Shown in pieces: positions 7,983-16,500 of a stretch of DNA of 64,000 bases. A program made the position numbers and the translations under genes. The stretch lies in contig NZ_CP013979.1 of the NCBI RefSeq assembly GCF_001660485.1, positions 3,472,001 through 3,536,000 of the forward strand, read 5' to 3'. Origin of the DNA: Agromyces aureus. GTDB taxonomy: Bacteria; Actinomycetota; Actinomycetes; Actinomycetales; Microbacteriaceae. The notes under the pieces were generated by a model. That model searched no databases and was not told the DNA's origin. It worked only from the letters and a program-made list of their open reading frames with translations. Positions within the stretch are counted from its first letter, which is position 1; every line of letters starts with the position of its first letter.

Positions 7983-8016
7983 TCGGCGTCGGCGTCGGCG
8001 TCGCGTCGGCGCTATT

Positions 8017-8083
8017 CCGGATCCGCGCGGCGACACGCCGCGTCGGCTCGGCCAACCCACGGCGTGTCGCCGCCGGCATCCGG
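8017..8083. repeat. Large imperfect inverted repeat
   Basis: GCGGCGACACGCCG (8027-8040) pairs perfectly with 8060-8073 around a 19-nt loop. After a short internal mismatch, CCGGAT (8017-8022) pairs with ATCCGG (8078-8083). The element sits between the helicase terminator and the GNAT promoter, so a second terminator is not needed there. Confidence 0.65.
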
Positions 8084-8184
8084 AGTTGTGCTCGGAGCCT
8101 GGGGTGCAGCACCGGCTGGTGACGTGCGCGACGACGACGCATTGTCACCGATGGACAACGATCGGGCTGGCCGGCCGGCTCGAT

Positions 8185-8213
8185 TTGTCGTGCGCCGAAC
8201 CCTGGCTTAGCCT
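8185..8213 (+). promoter_or_regulatory. Leaderless promoter of the GNAT gene
   Basis: TTGTCG (8185-8190) and TAGCCT (8208-8213) are 17 bp apart and the ATG begins 6 nt downstream of the second box. This is the clearest two-box example among the leaderless promoters here. Confidence 0.6.
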
Positions 8214-8219
8214 CTGGGT

Positions 8220-8726
8220 ATGAGCACCGAAGTCGTTGCCGAAGCCCTTGTGATCCGTCCGGTCCGCGATTCCGACGCCGAAGCCCTGGGGCGCGTGCAC
8301 GCCCAGTGCTGGCACGAAGACTACGACCAGCTGGTCGACCAGGCCACCCTCGCGAACCTCTCGCCCCGCCGCATGGCCGAGCTGTGGGCCCACCGCCTCG
8401 GGCAGAACGAGGACCACACCTACTTCGCAGCGCTTGTCGACGGCGAGATCGTCGGCTTCGCCGGCGCCGGGCCCGCACGCGACGACGATGCTCCCCGCGA
8501 GCACGAGCTGTTCTTCATCCACCTGCTCGACTCGCACCACGGCCACGGCATCGGGCAGAAGCTCTTCGACGCCACGGTCGGCGACGAGGCCCTCACGCTG
8601 TGGGTGCCCTCGGCCAACACGCACGCGATCGGCTTCTACGAGCGCAACGGCTTCACGGCCGACGGAGCCTCGCACGACGAGCCGTTCCTCGGCGAGTCCA
8701 TCCACGAGATCCGGATGGTGCGCTGA
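8220..8726 (+). CDS. GNAT family N-acetyltransferase
   Basis: A 168-residue acetyl-CoA-dependent transferase of the single-domain GNAT type. The acetyl-CoA loop is DSHHGHGIGQ (104-113), and the C-terminal NTHAIGFYERNGF (133-145) is the typical last strand and helix. Substrate is unknown; the Trp/His-rich early segment (HAQCWHEDY) resembles acetyltransferases acting on small amines. The promoter is clear: TTGTCG at 8185-8190, a 17-bp spacer, TAGCCT at 8208-8213, then 6 nt to ATG, giving a leaderless message. A strong hairpin follows the stop. Confidence 0.85.
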   Translation: MSTEVVAEALVIRPVRDSDAEALGRVHAQCWHEDYDQLVDQATLANLSPRRMAELWAHRLGQNEDHTYFAALVDGEIVGFAGAGPARDDDAPREHELFFIHLLDSHHGHGIGQKLFDATVGDEALTLWVPSANTHAIGFYERNGFTADGASHDEPFLGESIHEIRMVR

Positions 8727-8748
8727 GCGGGCGCACTGGAGATTCGAC

Positions 8749-8784
8749 CGAGACGAGCGGGTGCTGCGGCATCCGCTCGTCTCG
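8749..8784 (+). terminator. Terminator hairpin after the GNAT gene
   Basis: CGAGACGAGCGG (8749-8760) pairs exactly with 8773-8784. Four further pairs close inside the loop, leaving a TGCG tetraloop. Confidence 0.72.
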
Positions 8785-8862
8785 TGTTCGGAGCTCACGC
8801 CGAGCCGTCGGCCCCGCACGCGCACCTCGGCGGAGCGTTCGGACCGGCGTTAGTCTGGCCCG

Positions 8863-9819
8863 ATGCCGATCCCTGTCATCCTCGACGTCGACACGGGTGT
8901 CGACGACGCCCTCGCCCTCGTCTTCGCCGCACGTCACCCCGAGCTCGAGCTGCTCGGCGTGAGCTGCGTCGCCGGCAACGTGGCGCTCGACCAGGTCGTC
9001 GAGAACACGCTCCGGGTGCTCGCCGCCGCGGGTCGTGACGACGTCCCGGTCGCGGCGGGTGCCCGTCGCCCGCTCATCGAGGCGGCCAGGGCGGCCACCG
9101 TGCACGGAGCCGACGGACTCGGCGGGGTCGAGCTCCCGCCGTCCTCGCGCACGGTCGAGCCCGAGCACGCCGTCGAGTTCCTGCGCCGCACGATCCTCGC
9201 CGCGCCGCGACCCGTGACGCTCGTCGCACTCGCGCCGCAGACCAACGTCGCCCTGCTGCTGCGCACGCACCCCGAGGTGGTGCGGCATCTGGAGCGCATC
9301 GTGTTCATGGGCGGTTCGGCGTCGGTCGGCAACGCGACCGCCGTCGCCGAGTTCAACGTCTGGCACGACCCGGAGGCGGCCGCGATCGTGCTCGACGCGG
9401 GCGTTCCGACCTCCATGTACGGGCTCGACGTCTTCAACGAGGTCGGGGTGCCGCAGGAGCTCGCCGCCCGACTCGAGACGGGTGAGGATCCGCTCGGCCG
9501 CGTCGTCGGAGCCTTGCTCGGCCATCGCGTCGCGGGCTCGGCCGACGGATCGTTCGAGTACAGCGGGCTCATCGGCGACGCCGGCGCGGTCTGCTCGCTC
9601 GTCGACCCCGACGCACTCGGCACGCGTCGGCTGCCCGTGCGGGTCGAGCTGTCGGGATACGCGAGGGGCCAGACGCTCGTCGACCAGCGCAGTCGCCCCG
9701 GCGAGGACCTCGTGCACGGCGACGGCGTCGAGTGGGAGCACGTCGAGGTCGCGCTCACGGTCGACGCGCCACGCCTCGCGCGCGTGTTCCTCGAGACGCT
9801 CGGGCTGCCGACAGCCTAG
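8863..9819 (+). CDS. Inosine/uridine-preferring nucleoside hydrolase family protein
   Basis: A 318-residue cytosolic hydrolase that cleaves the N-glycosidic bond of ribonucleosides to free base and ribose. The calcium-binding aspartate cluster DVDTGVDD is at residues 8-15. FMGGSASVGNATAVAEFNVW is the conserved central block and the C-terminal region carries the last Asp expected for metal binding. The usual LGPLTNLA is replaced by LAPQTNVA, so substrate preference may differ. TAGTCT (8851-8856) is 6 nt before ATG, so the message is leaderless. No nucleoside transporter lies beside it. Confidence 0.9.
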   Translation: MPIPVILDVDTGVDDALALVFAARHPELELLGVSCVAGNVALDQVVENTLRVLAAAGRDDVPVAAGARRPLIEAARAATVHGADGLGGVELPPSSRTVEPEHAVEFLRRTILAAPRPVTLVALAPQTNVALLLRTHPEVVRHLERIVFMGGSASVGNATAVAEFNVWHDPEAAAIVLDAGVPTSMYGLDVFNEVGVPQELAARLETGEDPLGRVVGALLGHRVAGSADGSFEYSGLIGDAGAVCSLVDPDALGTRRLPVRVELSGYARGQTLVDQRSRPGEDLVHGDGVEWEHVEVALTVDAPRLARVFLETLGLPTA

Positions 9820-9840
9820 AAGGGGAGGCTCAGCTCGGAG

Positions 9841-9858
9841 CGGATGCTGCGGCATCCG
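9841..9858. terminator. Small GGATGC/GCATCC hairpin between convergent genes
   Basis: CGGATGC (9841-9847) and GCATCCG (9852-9858) enclose a 4-nt loop between the nucleoside hydrolase and the convergent beta-helix gene. It may terminate either transcript. Confidence 0.45.
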
Positions 9859-9927
9859 TCAACCGAACGGACGAACGGACGAACGGGCGACGCGGGATCA
9901 CCGCGCCGCCCGTCCTGCTGGTCCTGG

Positions 9928-12099
9928 TCAGTTGAATGCGGCCAGGTAACTCGGGATCGTGTCGGTACCGCTGGCCTCTTCGCCGAGGTCGTTGACGACG
10001 TGGCTGATGATGCCATTGCCGCCCAACGACACTGCGAGGAGGTTGCGGAGACGGATCCCCGGCTTCGCCGGAGCCTCGATCGCGCTGTGCGTGACGATGC
10101 TCGGATCGACATTGTTGTAGGAGTAGACGCCGACGCCCCAGGCCTGGTGCTGGTCGACCTGGTCGGCCACCTTGTAGCCGGCCCAGCCCTGCCTGGCACC
10201 GTTCGTCCACGCGGCCTGGTTCGGCGGGTCGTACGCCAGCTCCGACTGGTAGAAGACGGTGCGCCCGCGCTCACCGCTCCAGACGGTGTTGTATTGCTGG
10301 AAGTGCTCGACGAACAGGCCGTACGCGGTCACGTCGTCGCCGGTGACCACGAGGCCGCGGTCGGCGGTGTTCTGGTTCCAGCCGATGCCCTCGCCGTGGT
10401 CTCCGCGCCACGACCAGATGTGGTCGACGATCGTGTCGTCGGCGTGCACGACCAGCGCGTCGTCGACCTTGCCGGCGACCGCACCGCCGACGCGCAGGAA
10501 CACGTCGTGCAGCGAGATCGGGTCGTCGGCGTGATCGGCGGATGCCCCGGGCTCGCCCACTTCGAGCAGCACCGGCGCGTGCGTGGTGCCGGCATCGAAG
10601 AGCACGCCCGCGAGCTTGACGCCGTCGACGTCGGCGACCCGCATGGCCGCGACGCCGCCGTCGTTCACGATGGTCGCATACCCGAGACCGAGCACGACCG
10701 TGTCGGCGCGATCGACCTCGATCGTCTCGTCGACGTGGAAGACACCTGGCGTCAGCAGCAGGTTGAGCCCCTGCGCGAGCGCCTGGTTGATGCGCTCGGC
10801 CGAGTCGCCGGGCTTCGCGACGTAGAACTCGTCGAGCGGGATCGACTGACCGGGCGTCTGACCGCCCTCCCAGGTCGTGCCGCGCGTGTTCGTCGAGAGG
10901 CCGGGCACGAAGACCGCCCAGTCGTCGCCCGCCCAGTAGAGGTACGGCTTCTCACAGGTCACGGGGCTCGTGTCGAGCACGGTGTGCGACGGGTTCGGGA
11001 AGTGCGGCGCGGGCGAACCCTCGACGCCCGAGAAGACCATGTTCCAGACCGATCCCTCCCATGATCCGAACGTCGAGTCGCGGCTCAGCCACTGCTGCTG
11101 CGAGTACGAACGCACCGCACCGTCGACCTTCGTGTCGGCGATGAAGCCGCCGCTCGCCCAGCCGTAGCTCGAGGGCGCGAGGTTGAGCGCGCCCTTCACG
11201 TGCACGCGACGCATGGGTGCCGCCTGCGAGACCGCCCACCTCGCCTCGCCCGTGTGCGGCACGATCGCGAGGTTCTCGACGGAGCGCCAGAAGTTCTGCG
11301 TCGCGTTGCCGCCGAACCACTGGGCATCGGCCCAGACGCCGCCGTTGATCGTCACGTCGTCAGGGTTGCGACCCGCACCGCTGATCGAGGTGTTGAAGCC
11401 CACGTTCGCGTGCACGTCGTAGCTGCCCGGCTTGAAGAGGAACTGCGATCTCGCCGTGCCGAACTGGTCGGTCTCCTGCGCGGCGAACGCCGTGTCGAGT
11501 TCGGCCTGGATGGTCGAGTCGGGCGTCTGGTCGTCGTACACGTGCACGTTCGGGCCGAGGTCGCCGCCACCTGGAATCACGCCCACCGGCGGTTCGCCTC
11601 CTTCGCCGACGAGCACCTGCAGCTCGAAGACCGAGTACCCGTATCCGGTGCCGCGCTGGGTGCCCTCGAGCCGGAGCCACCGGCCGTGCGCGTCGACCTC
11701 GACCGTATCGGAACCGCCGTCACCGGCCGTGACGCTCGCGGCGGTGGTCCAGTTCGTGCCGTCGTCGGAGACGTGCACCCGGTACCCGCGCCCGTAGGCC
11801 GCCTCCCACGAGATCTGCACCGAGCAGATGTCGCGCGCCTCACCCAGGTCGAGGGCGAGCCATTCGGCGTCCTTGAACGCGGAACCCCACCGCGTCTGCG
11901 GGTTGCCGTCGACCGCGAGGTTCGCGGTGAACGGGCCCTCGGAGCTGGAGGCGGTCGCCGTGATGCTCCCCGTGGGCAGTGCCTCGCAGTCGGCGGCGCT
12001 GGCCGCCGTCGATCCGGCCAGGCCGAGCCCGCTGCCGAGCAGGCCGGCGGTCGTGATCGCGGCGAGGGTCTTCGCGCGCGTCGTTCGTCGTGTCGTCAT
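9928..12099 (-). CDS. Secreted discoidin-domain, beta-helix polysaccharide-active protein
   Basis: A 723-residue exported protein. The start at 12099 is chosen because GAGAG lies 5 nt upstream; an in-frame ATG at 12111 lacks a site. Residues 1-36 are a signal peptide (RR-containing n-region, cleavage near ASA-AD). A discoidin (F5/8 type C) sugar-binding domain spans about 45-165, then a long region rich in parallel-beta-helix turns follows to the end (FLFKPGSYDVHANVGFN, NFWRSVENL, FVEHFQQYNTVW). Closely similar Streptomyces proteins are often labelled adenylyl cyclase or coagulation factor 5/8 protein, without support. The fold recalls GH55-type glucanases, so activity on a glucan-like polymer is plausible but unproven. 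It starts 17 bp after the DUF1996 gene, probably in one transcript. Confidence 0.72.
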   Translation of the reverse strand: MTTRRTTRAKTLAAITTAGLLGSGLGLAGSTAASAADCEALPTGSITATASSSEGPFTANLAVDGNPQTRWGSAFKDAEWLALDLGEARDICSVQISWEAAYGRGYRVHVSDDGTNWTTAASVTAGDGGSDTVEVDAHGRWLRLEGTQRGTGYGYSVFELQVLVGEGGEPPVGVIPGGGDLGPNVHVYDDQTPDSTIQAELDTAFAAQETDQFGTARSQFLFKPGSYDVHANVGFNTSISGAGRNPDDVTINGGVWADAQWFGGNATQNFWRSVENLAIVPHTGEARWAVSQAAPMRRVHVKGALNLAPSSYGWASGGFIADTKVDGAVRSYSQQQWLSRDSTFGSWEGSVWNMVFSGVEGSPAPHFPNPSHTVLDTSPVTCEKPYLYWAGDDWAVFVPGLSTNTRGTTWEGGQTPGQSIPLDEFYVAKPGDSAERINQALAQGLNLLLTPGVFHVDETIEVDRADTVVLGLGYATIVNDGGVAAMRVADVDGVKLAGVLFDAGTTHAPVLLEVGEPGASADHADDPISLHDVFLRVGGAVAGKVDDALVVHADDTIVDHIWSWRGDHGEGIGWNQNTADRGLVVTGDDVTAYGLFVEHFQQYNTVWSGERGRTVFYQSELAYDPPNQAAWTNGARQGWAGYKVADQVDQHQAWGVGVYSYNNVDPSIVTHSAIEAPAKPGIRLRNLLAVSLGGNGIISHVVNDLGEEASGTDTIPSYLAAFN

Positions 12100-12116
12100 G
12101 TCGTCTCTCATCGGGA

Positions 12117-13505
12117 TCAGGCCTTCGGGATCAATCGGTACTGCTCGTCGAGCACGGCACCGCGGTGCGGCTTGTAGAGGTCGTAGCCGCGCGGGTTGCA
12201 CTGGAGGCCGCCGTTGATGCACTGCTCGACGAGCCGGTCGAGCACCTCGGGCTCCCACGCGTTGAAGAAGTCGTAGTGCCACGACTGGTCGGAGCCGCTC
12301 GCGAGCCGGACGTCGGACATGTCGCCGCTCACGGGCCACGCGATCTTGAACTCGATCATCGGCACCGCGATCGGGTGGGTCATCGGGCACTGTCCGTTGA
12401 CGGGATACGCCATGTGCGGGCCGTGGCCCATCTCCTTCGCGGCCTGGGGCGTCAGGTGCATGCCGTCCCAGCACGACGGGGCCTGGTACCGGATGTTGAG
12501 CTCGGTGCCGGGGTCGCAGTACGCCGGGATGTCCCAGCTCTTGGAGATGCCGCCGCACTCCCAGCCCTCGACCGCGCCGGGCGCGGTGCGGAACTGGTCG
12601 ACGGTCGCCTTCATGTCGCCCGCGACGAATCGGAGCCCCTGCGGGAACGGCTGCACCTTCTTGTAGTCGTCGATGCCCGACTTGTAGTAGATGGTCATCG
12701 GGATGTCGGGCTCGATCACCTGGGTGCCCTTGTAGAGCGCCGGGAACCAGTACGACGAGTGGTCCTGCGGCACCGTGCACGTCGAACCGGTGTTCGCGAG
12801 CAGCGAGTCGGTCGTCGTGAACGCGTCGGTCGACCGGTTGCCGACGAACGTGTGCAGGTGGGAGGCACCGGGCTGGCCCGGGTAGACGATCGGGTCGTCG
12901 GGGCGGTTGTGCGAGAACGTGCAGTTCGCCTGGAACTCATGGTGCGTGACCTCGTCGTTGAACACGGGCGGGTCCTCGGGGTCGACGACCTCGCCGTCGC
13001 CGAAGACCTGGAACTCGTACAGCGAGTAGCCGTATCCGGTGCCGCGGTCGGAGCCGACGAACTGCACGTAGCGGCCCGCGCCCGTGAAGTCGAGCGTCTG
13101 CACGCCGCCGGTACCGTCGGTGACCGCGGCCACCGTGTCCCACGACTGCGTGTCGTCGGAGACCTCGATCGTGAAGGCCGAGCCGTAGGCGGCCTCCCAG
13201 TCGAGCACGACGCGCTCGAGCGGATGACTCGCGCCGAGGTCGATGCGGAACCACTGGTCGTCGGTGGGGTTGCTCGCCCATCGGGTCGAGCGGTCGCCGT
13301 CGACGGCGAAGCGCGGGCCGAGGCCGCCGGACTCGGAGCTCGACGCGCTCGTCAGCGCGCCCTTCGAGAGGAGGGTCGCCGAGGCGGCGTTCGCCGCGTT
13401 CGCGGCGACCAGCGTGCCCGCGACGAGGCCGATCGCCGCGAGCCCCGAGAGGGCGAGCGCGAACGGGACCGGTCTGCGGATGCGGTCGGTGGAAAGGGTG
13501 GACAT
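12117..13505 (-). CDS. Secreted discoidin and DUF1996 domain protein
   Basis: A 462-residue exported protein. Residues 1-41 form a signal peptide (hydrophobic core FALALSGLAAIGLVAGTLVA). A discoidin domain spans about 45-170 and a DUF1996 domain about 190-440, opening with HEFQANCTFSH and GASHLHTFVGN and holding several paired cysteines. DUF1996 is known mainly from fungal secreted WSC-type proteins and from actinobacteria; its activity is unknown. GAAGGACG upstream of the ATG is a good ribosome site. The upstream hairpins at 13681-13768 separate it from the glycosidase gene, and the beta-helix gene follows within 17 bp, suggesting a two-gene operon of secreted carbohydrate-binding proteins. 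Confidence 0.82.
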   Translation of the reverse strand: MSTLSTDRIRRPVPFALALSGLAAIGLVAGTLVAANAANAASATLLSKGALTSASSSESGGLGPRFAVDGDRSTRWASNPTDDQWFRIDLGASHPLERVVLDWEAAYGSAFTIEVSDDTQSWDTVAAVTDGTGGVQTLDFTGAGRYVQFVGSDRGTGYGYSLYEFQVFGDGEVVDPEDPPVFNDEVTHHEFQANCTFSHNRPDDPIVYPGQPGASHLHTFVGNRSTDAFTTTDSLLANTGSTCTVPQDHSSYWFPALYKGTQVIEPDIPMTIYYKSGIDDYKKVQPFPQGLRFVAGDMKATVDQFRTAPGAVEGWECGGISKSWDIPAYCDPGTELNIRYQAPSCWDGMHLTPQAAKEMGHGPHMAYPVNGQCPMTHPIAVPMIEFKIAWPVSGDMSDVRLASGSDQSWHYDFFNAWEPEVLDRLVEQCINGGLQCNPRGYDLYKPHRGAVLDEQYRLIPKA

Positions 13506-13680
13506 CGTTGTACGTCCTTCGTGTGGAGGGTGGGGCGCGTGCCTGCTGGGCGCGCGGAACGCGCCGGTCGGTCCGTTCGGACCTGGGCTCGGGATGGCGC
13601 GCGGGCGCGCCTGAGGCGGGTCGGGCGACCTGAGGTCGAGGACTCCGCTGGAGTTCAGGGACTCCGGGATTCGGAGGGGA

Positions 13681-13768
13681 ACCCGGGCCGGCGAGGAGAG
13701 GGCACCGGCCCGGGTGCTCGGTGGGGCTCCCGATCGGACGCCGGTGGCGGCATCCGATCGGGAGTCCC
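13681..13768 (-). terminator. Tandem terminator hairpins after the glycosidase gene
   Basis: The first stem pairs 13753-13768 with 13724-13738 (15 bp, one bulge). The second pairs 13705-13715 with 13681-13691 (11 bp). Both lie just beyond the glycosidase stop codon in the direction of transcription. Confidence 0.75.
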
Positions 13769-13770
13769 GG

Positions 13771-16053
13771 TCAGGGAAGGTCGTAGATGCCGACCTCGAA
13801 GAGCGAGTAGCCCCATTCGGTGCCGCGTTCGGTGAGGTTCAGCCGCACGTAGCGCGCGGTGCCCGCGGCGTCGAACGTGTCGATGCCGCCGTCGCCGCCG
13901 CTCACGGTCTTGATCGTCGACCAGTTCGATCCGTCGTTCGACACCTGCACGTCGTAGGACTTGGCGTGGGCCGCCTCCCACACGAGCTGGAACCGGTCGA
14001 ACGACCTCGCCGATCCGAGGTCGACCTGGATCCAGCCGGTCGGCGCCCACTCGCCCGACCAGCGGGTCGCGGCGTTGCCGTCGAACGCCTGGCCCGGCGT
14101 GTAGTCGTCGCCCCACGTCTGGAAGCTCGACGCGGTCGCGGTCTTGCCGAGCGCGACGTTGCTGCCGGGCACCGCGGGCGGCACGACCTTGAACGACCGG
14201 GTCTCGACGCCCACGTTGCCCTTGCCGTCCTCGACGAAGACGTACGCCTTCCAGACGCCGAGCTTCTGCGGCGCGACCACGGTGATCGAGTTGCCGCTGC
14301 GCTGGTGCTCGACGTACTGCACCCCGCCGTTGCCGTCGATGTACTTCGAGTTGAAGAACGTGACGTACTTCAGGGCGTCGCCGTCGGGGTCGGTCACCGA
14401 GAGGTTGAACGTGAACGGCTGACCGGCCACGATCGAGCCGGAACCAGGGATCGACATCGAGCTGATGCGCGGCGGCGTGTTGCCGCCGGCCGCGGATCCG
14501 TTCCACATGTCGGCGACCGTGTAGTAGCCGAGCCGCTTGTTGCCGCCCGGGTTCACGTTGAACCACACGCCACCGAAGTCGCCCTCGAGGCCGTAGTGGA
14601 AGAACGTCGCGCCGAGACCGACGCCCTCGTGCTCGGAGATGCAGCGCCAGGAGTCGCGGAGCGCCTCGCCCTTCTCGATGTCGGTGGGTTCGTCGGGAAC
14701 GCCGTTCGCGTCGTCGGGAACCTCCCACTCACCGGCCGCGCCGCCCTCGGTCACGATGTACGGCCAGTCGTAGTCGCCGTCCTGCCAGGTCTGGCGGATG
14801 TTGCAGACGTCGCCGTAGGAGTTCACCGCGAGCAGGTCGAGCGCCGGGGTGTTGGCCTTGTAGTACGGCCAAGAGCCGGTCCAGGCATCGGTCGAGGTGA
14901 CCGGGTGGTTCGGGTCGATCTGCTTGATCGCGACGGCGACCTCGTTGACGTAGGCCGCGTAGGCGTTGCGCTCGGCTTCGAGCACGGCGCCCGAGAAGCA
15001 GTTCTGCAGGCCGAGGAGCGACTCGTTGCCCACGCTCCACATGAGGGTCGCGGGGTGCGACTTGTAGACGTTCACCCAGTTCAGGATGTCGGCCTTCGTC
15101 GTGGACTTGTAGGTCGCGTCGGTCGTGTAGTTGATGCATCCGCCCGACCCTGGGCCACCGCCGGGCAGCAGCCAGAAGCCGTTGACGACGCGCACGCCGT
15201 TCTTGGCCGCGGAATCGAGGAGCGTCTTCGTGTCGGCGCCGGTTCCCCAGGTGCGGGTCGTGTTCGCGCCCATCCCGGTCAGGCCGGGCATGTAGGTATC
15301 GGCCTCGGCGAACGAGGGACCCCACGTGAAGCCCTTGACCGTGTACGGCTTGCCATTCACCTGCAACGACCAGTTGCCGTTGCCGCCGGCGACCTTCACG
15401 ACGCTCGGCGTCGTGAAGGGGCCGGGCTCGTTCGGATAGCCGGGGTCGACCTCACCCGGGTCGGTCGGGTCGGTCGGGTCGGTGGGATCGGTGGGATCGG
15501 TGGGATCGGTGGGATCGGTCGAGCCGGTGCCGGCCGTGCCGAACACCTGGAACTCCCAGAGCGAGTACCCGTAGCCGTTGGCGCGCGTGGTGCCGTGCAG
15601 GCGCACGTACCGACCCTGGCCGTCGACGTTCAGCGATTCATTGCCGCCAGGACCGGTGGTCGTCGAGTGGATCGTGGTCCACCCGCCCGTGCCGGTGTCG
15701 GAGACCTGGATCTCGTAGGCCTTGGCGTATGCGCCCTCCCAGCGGAGCTCGATGCGGTCGAGGTCGGACTTCTGCCCGAGGTCGACCTGGATCCATTGGG
15801 GGTCGCTCCACGTGCTCGCCCAGCGGGTGCCCGGGTCGCCGTCGAATGCGGCCTTGGCGGGCGTGTAGTCGGCACTCTCGACCGACGAGGCCGACGCGGT
15901 CTTGCCCTGCGAGAGGTTCACGGGCGCCGCGAAGGCGGCTTGGCCGGGCGACGCGAGCAGCGTCGCGACGAGTGCCGCGGCGATCGCGGCGCCGAGCGCG
16001 AGCGTGCGCGCCGGGGCACCACGTCTCGTCTGGATCGGCGGGTGGGAAGTCAC
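13771..16053 (-). CDS. Secreted clan-A-like glycosidase with two discoidin domains
   Basis: A 760-residue exported enzyme. A signal peptide covers residues 1-43. Domain order is discoidin 1 (about 45-170), a Thr-Asp-Pro repeat linker (about 175-195), a TIM-barrel glycosidase (about 215-510, beginning NGKPYTVKGFTWGPSF), an Ig-like beta-sandwich (about 535-630) and discoidin 2 (about 640-760). The putative acid/base is Glu344 in WSVGNES and the nucleophile Glu436 in VTEGG, the arrangement of retaining clan-A enzymes such as GH2 or GH5 relatives. Substrate is unknown. GTG start with GAGGAGA upstream. It faces the LacI gene across an operator-bearing region, so it is likely repressed until sugar appears. 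Tandem hairpins end the transcript. Confidence 0.75.
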   Translation of the reverse strand: MTSHPPIQTRRGAPARTLALGAAIAAALVATLLASPGQAAFAAPVNLSQGKTASASSVESADYTPAKAAFDGDPGTRWASTWSDPQWIQVDLGQKSDLDRIELRWEGAYAKAYEIQVSDTGTGGWTTIHSTTTGPGGNESLNVDGQGRYVRLHGTTRANGYGYSLWEFQVFGTAGTGSTDPTDPTDPTDPTDPTDPTDPGEVDPGYPNEPGPFTTPSVVKVAGGNGNWSLQVNGKPYTVKGFTWGPSFAEADTYMPGLTGMGANTTRTWGTGADTKTLLDSAAKNGVRVVNGFWLLPGGGPGSGGCINYTTDATYKSTTKADILNWVNVYKSHPATLMWSVGNESLLGLQNCFSGAVLEAERNAYAAYVNEVAVAIKQIDPNHPVTSTDAWTGSWPYYKANTPALDLLAVNSYGDVCNIRQTWQDGDYDWPYIVTEGGAAGEWEVPDDANGVPDEPTDIEKGEALRDSWRCISEHEGVGLGATFFHYGLEGDFGGVWFNVNPGGNKRLGYYTVADMWNGSAAGGNTPPRISSMSIPGSGSIVAGQPFTFNLSVTDPDGDALKYVTFFNSKYIDGNGGVQYVEHQRSGNSITVVAPQKLGVWKAYVFVEDGKGNVGVETRSFKVVPPAVPGSNVALGKTATASSFQTWGDDYTPGQAFDGNAATRWSGEWAPTGWIQVDLGSARSFDRFQLVWEAAHAKSYDVQVSNDGSNWSTIKTVSGGDGGIDTFDAAGTARYVRLNLTERGTEWGYSLFEVGIYDLP
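15451..15525. repeat. 9-bp coding minisatellite for the Thr-Asp-Pro linker
   Basis: GGTCGGTCG- and GGTGGGATC-type 9-bp units repeat here and encode TDP triplets on the minus strand. Two unit variants sit in separate blocks, suggesting two rounds of expansion. Length should vary by slippage without breaking the frame. Confidence 0.8.
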
Positions 16054-16146
16054 GGTGAGGGTCTCCTCTGGTCACGCCGAGCCGCGGACGCGGTCGGCTG
16101 GTCGTCTCGTCATCGAGCCGCACGACCGCAGCAATGGTGATGCCTT

Positions 16147-16160
16147 GGATAGCGCTCTTA
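16147..16160. promoter_or_regulatory. LacI-type operator candidate 1
   Basis: GGATAGCGCTCTTA is centred on AGCGCT at 16151-16156. It shares GGATAGCGCTCT with site 2. It is near the glycosidase gene and would block its promoter. Confidence 0.55.
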
Positions 16161-16341
16161 CACCAGCGCGACCGAGTATCGTCCGAGGTTTTGTCCCCTG
16201 TCAAGGGGGTTTTTCGCGATGGTCGCCAACGCGTGTGCGGTGCTCGGGTACGCTCGAAGCGCGTGAATCCGCGTGTTTCCGGGGTTGATGCAGAGCTGAC
16301 ATGGCAGCGGCGACGCTCGGCACGCCACCTGAATTCGAACG

Positions 16342-16355
16342 GGATAGCGCTCTCA
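16342..16355. promoter_or_regulatory. LacI-type operator candidate 2
   Basis: GGATAGCGCTCTCA repeats 12 consecutive bases of site 1 and is centred on AGCGCT at 16346-16351. Confidence 0.55.
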
Positions 16356-16406
16356 ATCGAGCTCGGATGACGCCCGTGAACACTGCCGTTCGACACCGCA
16401 TCGCGT

Positions 16407-16420
16407 CGAAAGCGCTCGAT
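16407..16420. promoter_or_regulatory. LacI-type operator candidate 3
   Basis: CGAAAGCGCTCGAT keeps the AAGCGCTC core. GAAAGCGCTTTC-like palindromes are typical of LacI-family operators. Confidence 0.5.
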
Positions 16421-16423
16421 TCT

Positions 16424-16438
16424 CGGGAACCGTTCCCG
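16424..16438. promoter_or_regulatory. 15-bp perfect palindrome near lacI-type gene
   Basis: CGGGAAC, a central C and GTTCCCG form a perfect odd-length palindrome about 60 bp before the regulator start. This could be a second operator for the same or another regulator. Confidence 0.5.
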
Positions 16439-16500
16439 CCATCCGCCATCTTTGCGACGATTCTCGGATAGCGCGATCCCATCGGTGCTAGGGTCGTCGC

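Larger units (their letters stand above)
16054..16500. promoter_or_regulatory. Divergent control region between glycosidase and LacI genes
   Basis: This 447-bp gene-free region is less GC-rich than its surroundings. It carries three AGCGCT-centred palindromes (16147-16160, 16342-16355, 16407-16420), a GGGAAC-C-GTTCCC palindrome (16424-16438), a GGAT-N6-ATCC site (16466-16479), and the leaderless lacI-type promoter TAGGGT (16489-16494). A likely short transcript leader for the glycosidase ends with GAGGAGA. Confidence 0.65.

Noticed and set aside
9928..12099. Adenylyl cyclase label for the beta-helix protein
   Set aside because: Name used for similar database entries, but no cyclase catalytic domain is visible; discoidin plus beta-helix indicates carbohydrate work.
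12112..12780. Upstream extension of the beta-helix protein frame
   Set aside because: It runs through the DUF1996 gene out of frame and gives a basic, non-conserved sequence; the signal peptide starts at 12099.
9928..16053. Genomic island or prophage
   Set aside because: Base composition and codon use match the neighbours, and there are no integrase, tRNA junction or direct repeats at the edges.
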